From: Haematobia irritans
Lineage: Eukaryota; Arthropoda; Insecta; Diptera; Muscidae
Assembly: GCF_050003625.1 (NCBI RefSeq)
Contig: NC_134400.1
Location: forward strand, 63,674,241-63,738,240
Reading direction: 5' to 3'
Length of the DNA: 64,000 nt
The position numbers were made by a program, and so were the translations under genes. Position 1 is the first letter of the stretch, and each line of letters begins with the position of its first letter. Positions 62,548 through 64,000 of this stretch are shown piece after piece. The notes beneath the pieces were generated by a model. The model did not search any database. It worked only from the letters and a program-made list of their open reading frames with translations, and was not told where the DNA came from.

Positions 62548-64000
62548 TGCCTTTTCTTCTATCAAGTCGAATGCCCCTGGCAATCATGGTCTTCCTTTAA
62601 AATTTTTTAAAATAATTTTTCCACATATCTGTGGCATGCTGCTTCATTTGGTTAATACCATTATAATGACTTCGACTTTTCCAGCTGGTTGGAAAACAGC
62701 CAAAATTAACCCTATAAGAAAGAAATCAGATAATGTACGCTCGGACAGTTACAGACCCATATCGCTTTTACCAATTTTGTCGAAGATTACGGAATATGTC
62801 TTGAAGGTACAGCTCAATGCACATTTAGAACAGCGGAATTTACTCAGCACATCAGCACATCAATGGGGTTACTAGGGTTGACTGAAGCCATTAGGCGAAG
62901 TATTTCGAGTAGTCAAGTGTGTTCACGGTTGTCTTTGGATTTGGAAAAGGCATTTGATAAAGTAGATCATTGTCTGCTGATTCACAAATTGCATTCTATA
63001 TATGGTTTTAGCACTGTGGCATGTAAATTATTATTGTCCTACTTGATTGGAAGGAGTCAATTTGTTCAATTAAATGACAAATGTTCACAAATTTTGTCCG
63101 TCCGAAGTGGTGTACCCCAAGGATCTGTCCTAGGACCACTTTTGTTTATACTGTTTATAGATGATTTATTCAATGAAATAGATGATTGTTTGCCTTTTTC
63201 TTACGCGGATGATATTCAACTGCTTTTCACAGGAGAAGTGCAACATATTGATGTCCTTCAGGCTAAAATGGACTTTGTCATGAAATCCCTATTCGATTGG
63301 ATGAATTCTAATAATTTTTCTATAAACGCTACAAAAACGAAAGCCCTATTTTTTCCTGCGAACTCCTGCCGGGACCTTCATTTGAATTATAATGGTGTAC
63401 TCATTGAGTCCGTCCGTAGTATTAAGTGTCTTGGGGTCACTGTTGATGACAAGCTTTGTTTTGAGCATCATATTGATAACATAGTTAGGCTAATCAACAT
63501 GAAATTGCGTCAATTGTATAACTCGGATCTAATGTTACCTTACTCGGTGAGGGAGAAGTTGATACATGCATTAGTTATACCCCACTTACTCTATTGTATT
63601 GAGGTTTATAGCGGTACAACGGGGGAGAACTTGAGAAAGGTGAAATTAGCAGTGAATAGAGTAGTACGTTATCTATATTCGCTTGGACGGTTCGATCATG
63701 TCTCGGACTATGTTCGACGCTTCTTAGGATGTTCCTTCTCAGACTTTGTTGATTTAAGATCGCTGTTGTTATTTTACAAGATTTTTAAGACACAAACTCC
63801 TCTTTTTCTTGTCAACTTGTTTGCTTTTGGACGCTCTCGTCGCAATCAATTGATTATTCCAACTGCCAGTCAATACATGAATAAAGCATTTCATGTGAGA
63901 ATTGGTAGACTGTATAATAGTCTGCCGAATACTTTGAAGCATTTTGATCTATCCTACAACACCTACCGAAAGAAACTTCTTCAATATTTTACATCAGCTT
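62548..64000 (+). pseudogene. Non-LTR retrotransposon RT, continues past the window
   Basis: The first frame (to 62875) reads SIKSNAPGNHGLPLKFFKII, FPAGWKTAKINPI and SYRPISLLPILSKITEYVL. After a small disruption near 62860 the next frame runs without a stop to the window end: LTEAIRRSISSSQ, DLEKAFDKVDHCLL (motif A), SGVPQGSVLGPLLFILFIDD, SYADDIQLLFTG (catalytic box), CLGVTVDDKLCFEHHID and HALVIPHLLYCIEVYSG. The ORF2 tail HVRIGRLYNSLPNTLKHF is near 63890-63950. The order and motifs fit the jockey/CR1 group. Confidence 0.85.

Overview
This window is eukaryotic and looks like a repeat-dense stretch of a calyptrate fly genome (muscid or calliphorid). The reasons are AT-rich sequence, Drosophila-type retroelement families (17.6/297-like errantivirus, Osvaldo-like gypsy, BEL/Pao, jockey- and I-type LINEs, a rosa-like mariner), many TA-flanked MITEs, spliced gene fragments with short introns, and an insect Tom20 exon. 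The species call is inference. Nearly everything visible is mobile-element sequence; the only convincing functional host-gene piece is the last coding exon of Tom20 (46947-47250, minus).

Layout. (1) About 514-21556 is one minus-strand Osvaldo-like Ty3/gypsy element: 5' LTR and tRNA-Lys primer site near 21.25 kb, a RING-H2 ORF plus gag, protease/RT, RNase H, integrase, then 3' LTR near 0.5 kb. It has been blown apart by later insertions: a chimeric eIF2B-delta/CCT1 pseudogene (15.5-17.6 kb), a stack of hAT elements and MITEs (12.4-15.5 kb), an env-only errantivirus copy with perfect LTR/TSD structure (9142-12252), and several MITEs. (2) 21.5-27.8 kb holds inverted-arm and short-TIR elements, one family of which carries antisense gene-like sequence, plus a Harbinger-like transposase start. 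(3) 27.8-39.2 kb holds broken BEL/Pao elements; one contains a hAT-type MITE (8-bp TSD), which in turn contains a very young 17.6/297-like errantivirus (30739-37734, LTRs apparently identical, 4-bp TSD) with gag, pol and env. (4) 39.2-44.2 kb is an I-type LINE tail split by a PIF/Harbinger-like element (3-bp TSD) that itself contains a hAT element (8-bp TSD) and a MITE. (5) 44.3-53.3 kb contains a truncated rosa-type mariner, the Tom20 exon, a BEL-like LTR with leader, two jockey-type LINE fragments and AT-rich MITEs. (6) 53.7-64 kb contains small MITEs, a muscid tandem-subrepeat element, a BEL/Pao gag-protease ORF broken by a 100-N assembly gap, and two LINE fragments meeting head to head, the last with an RT frame still open at the window edge.

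Target-site duplications and terminal repeats let the order of insertion be read directly in several places, up to six levels deep at 12.4-15.5 kb. I see no CRISPR array, rRNA gene, intact tRNA gene or prokaryotic-type operon.
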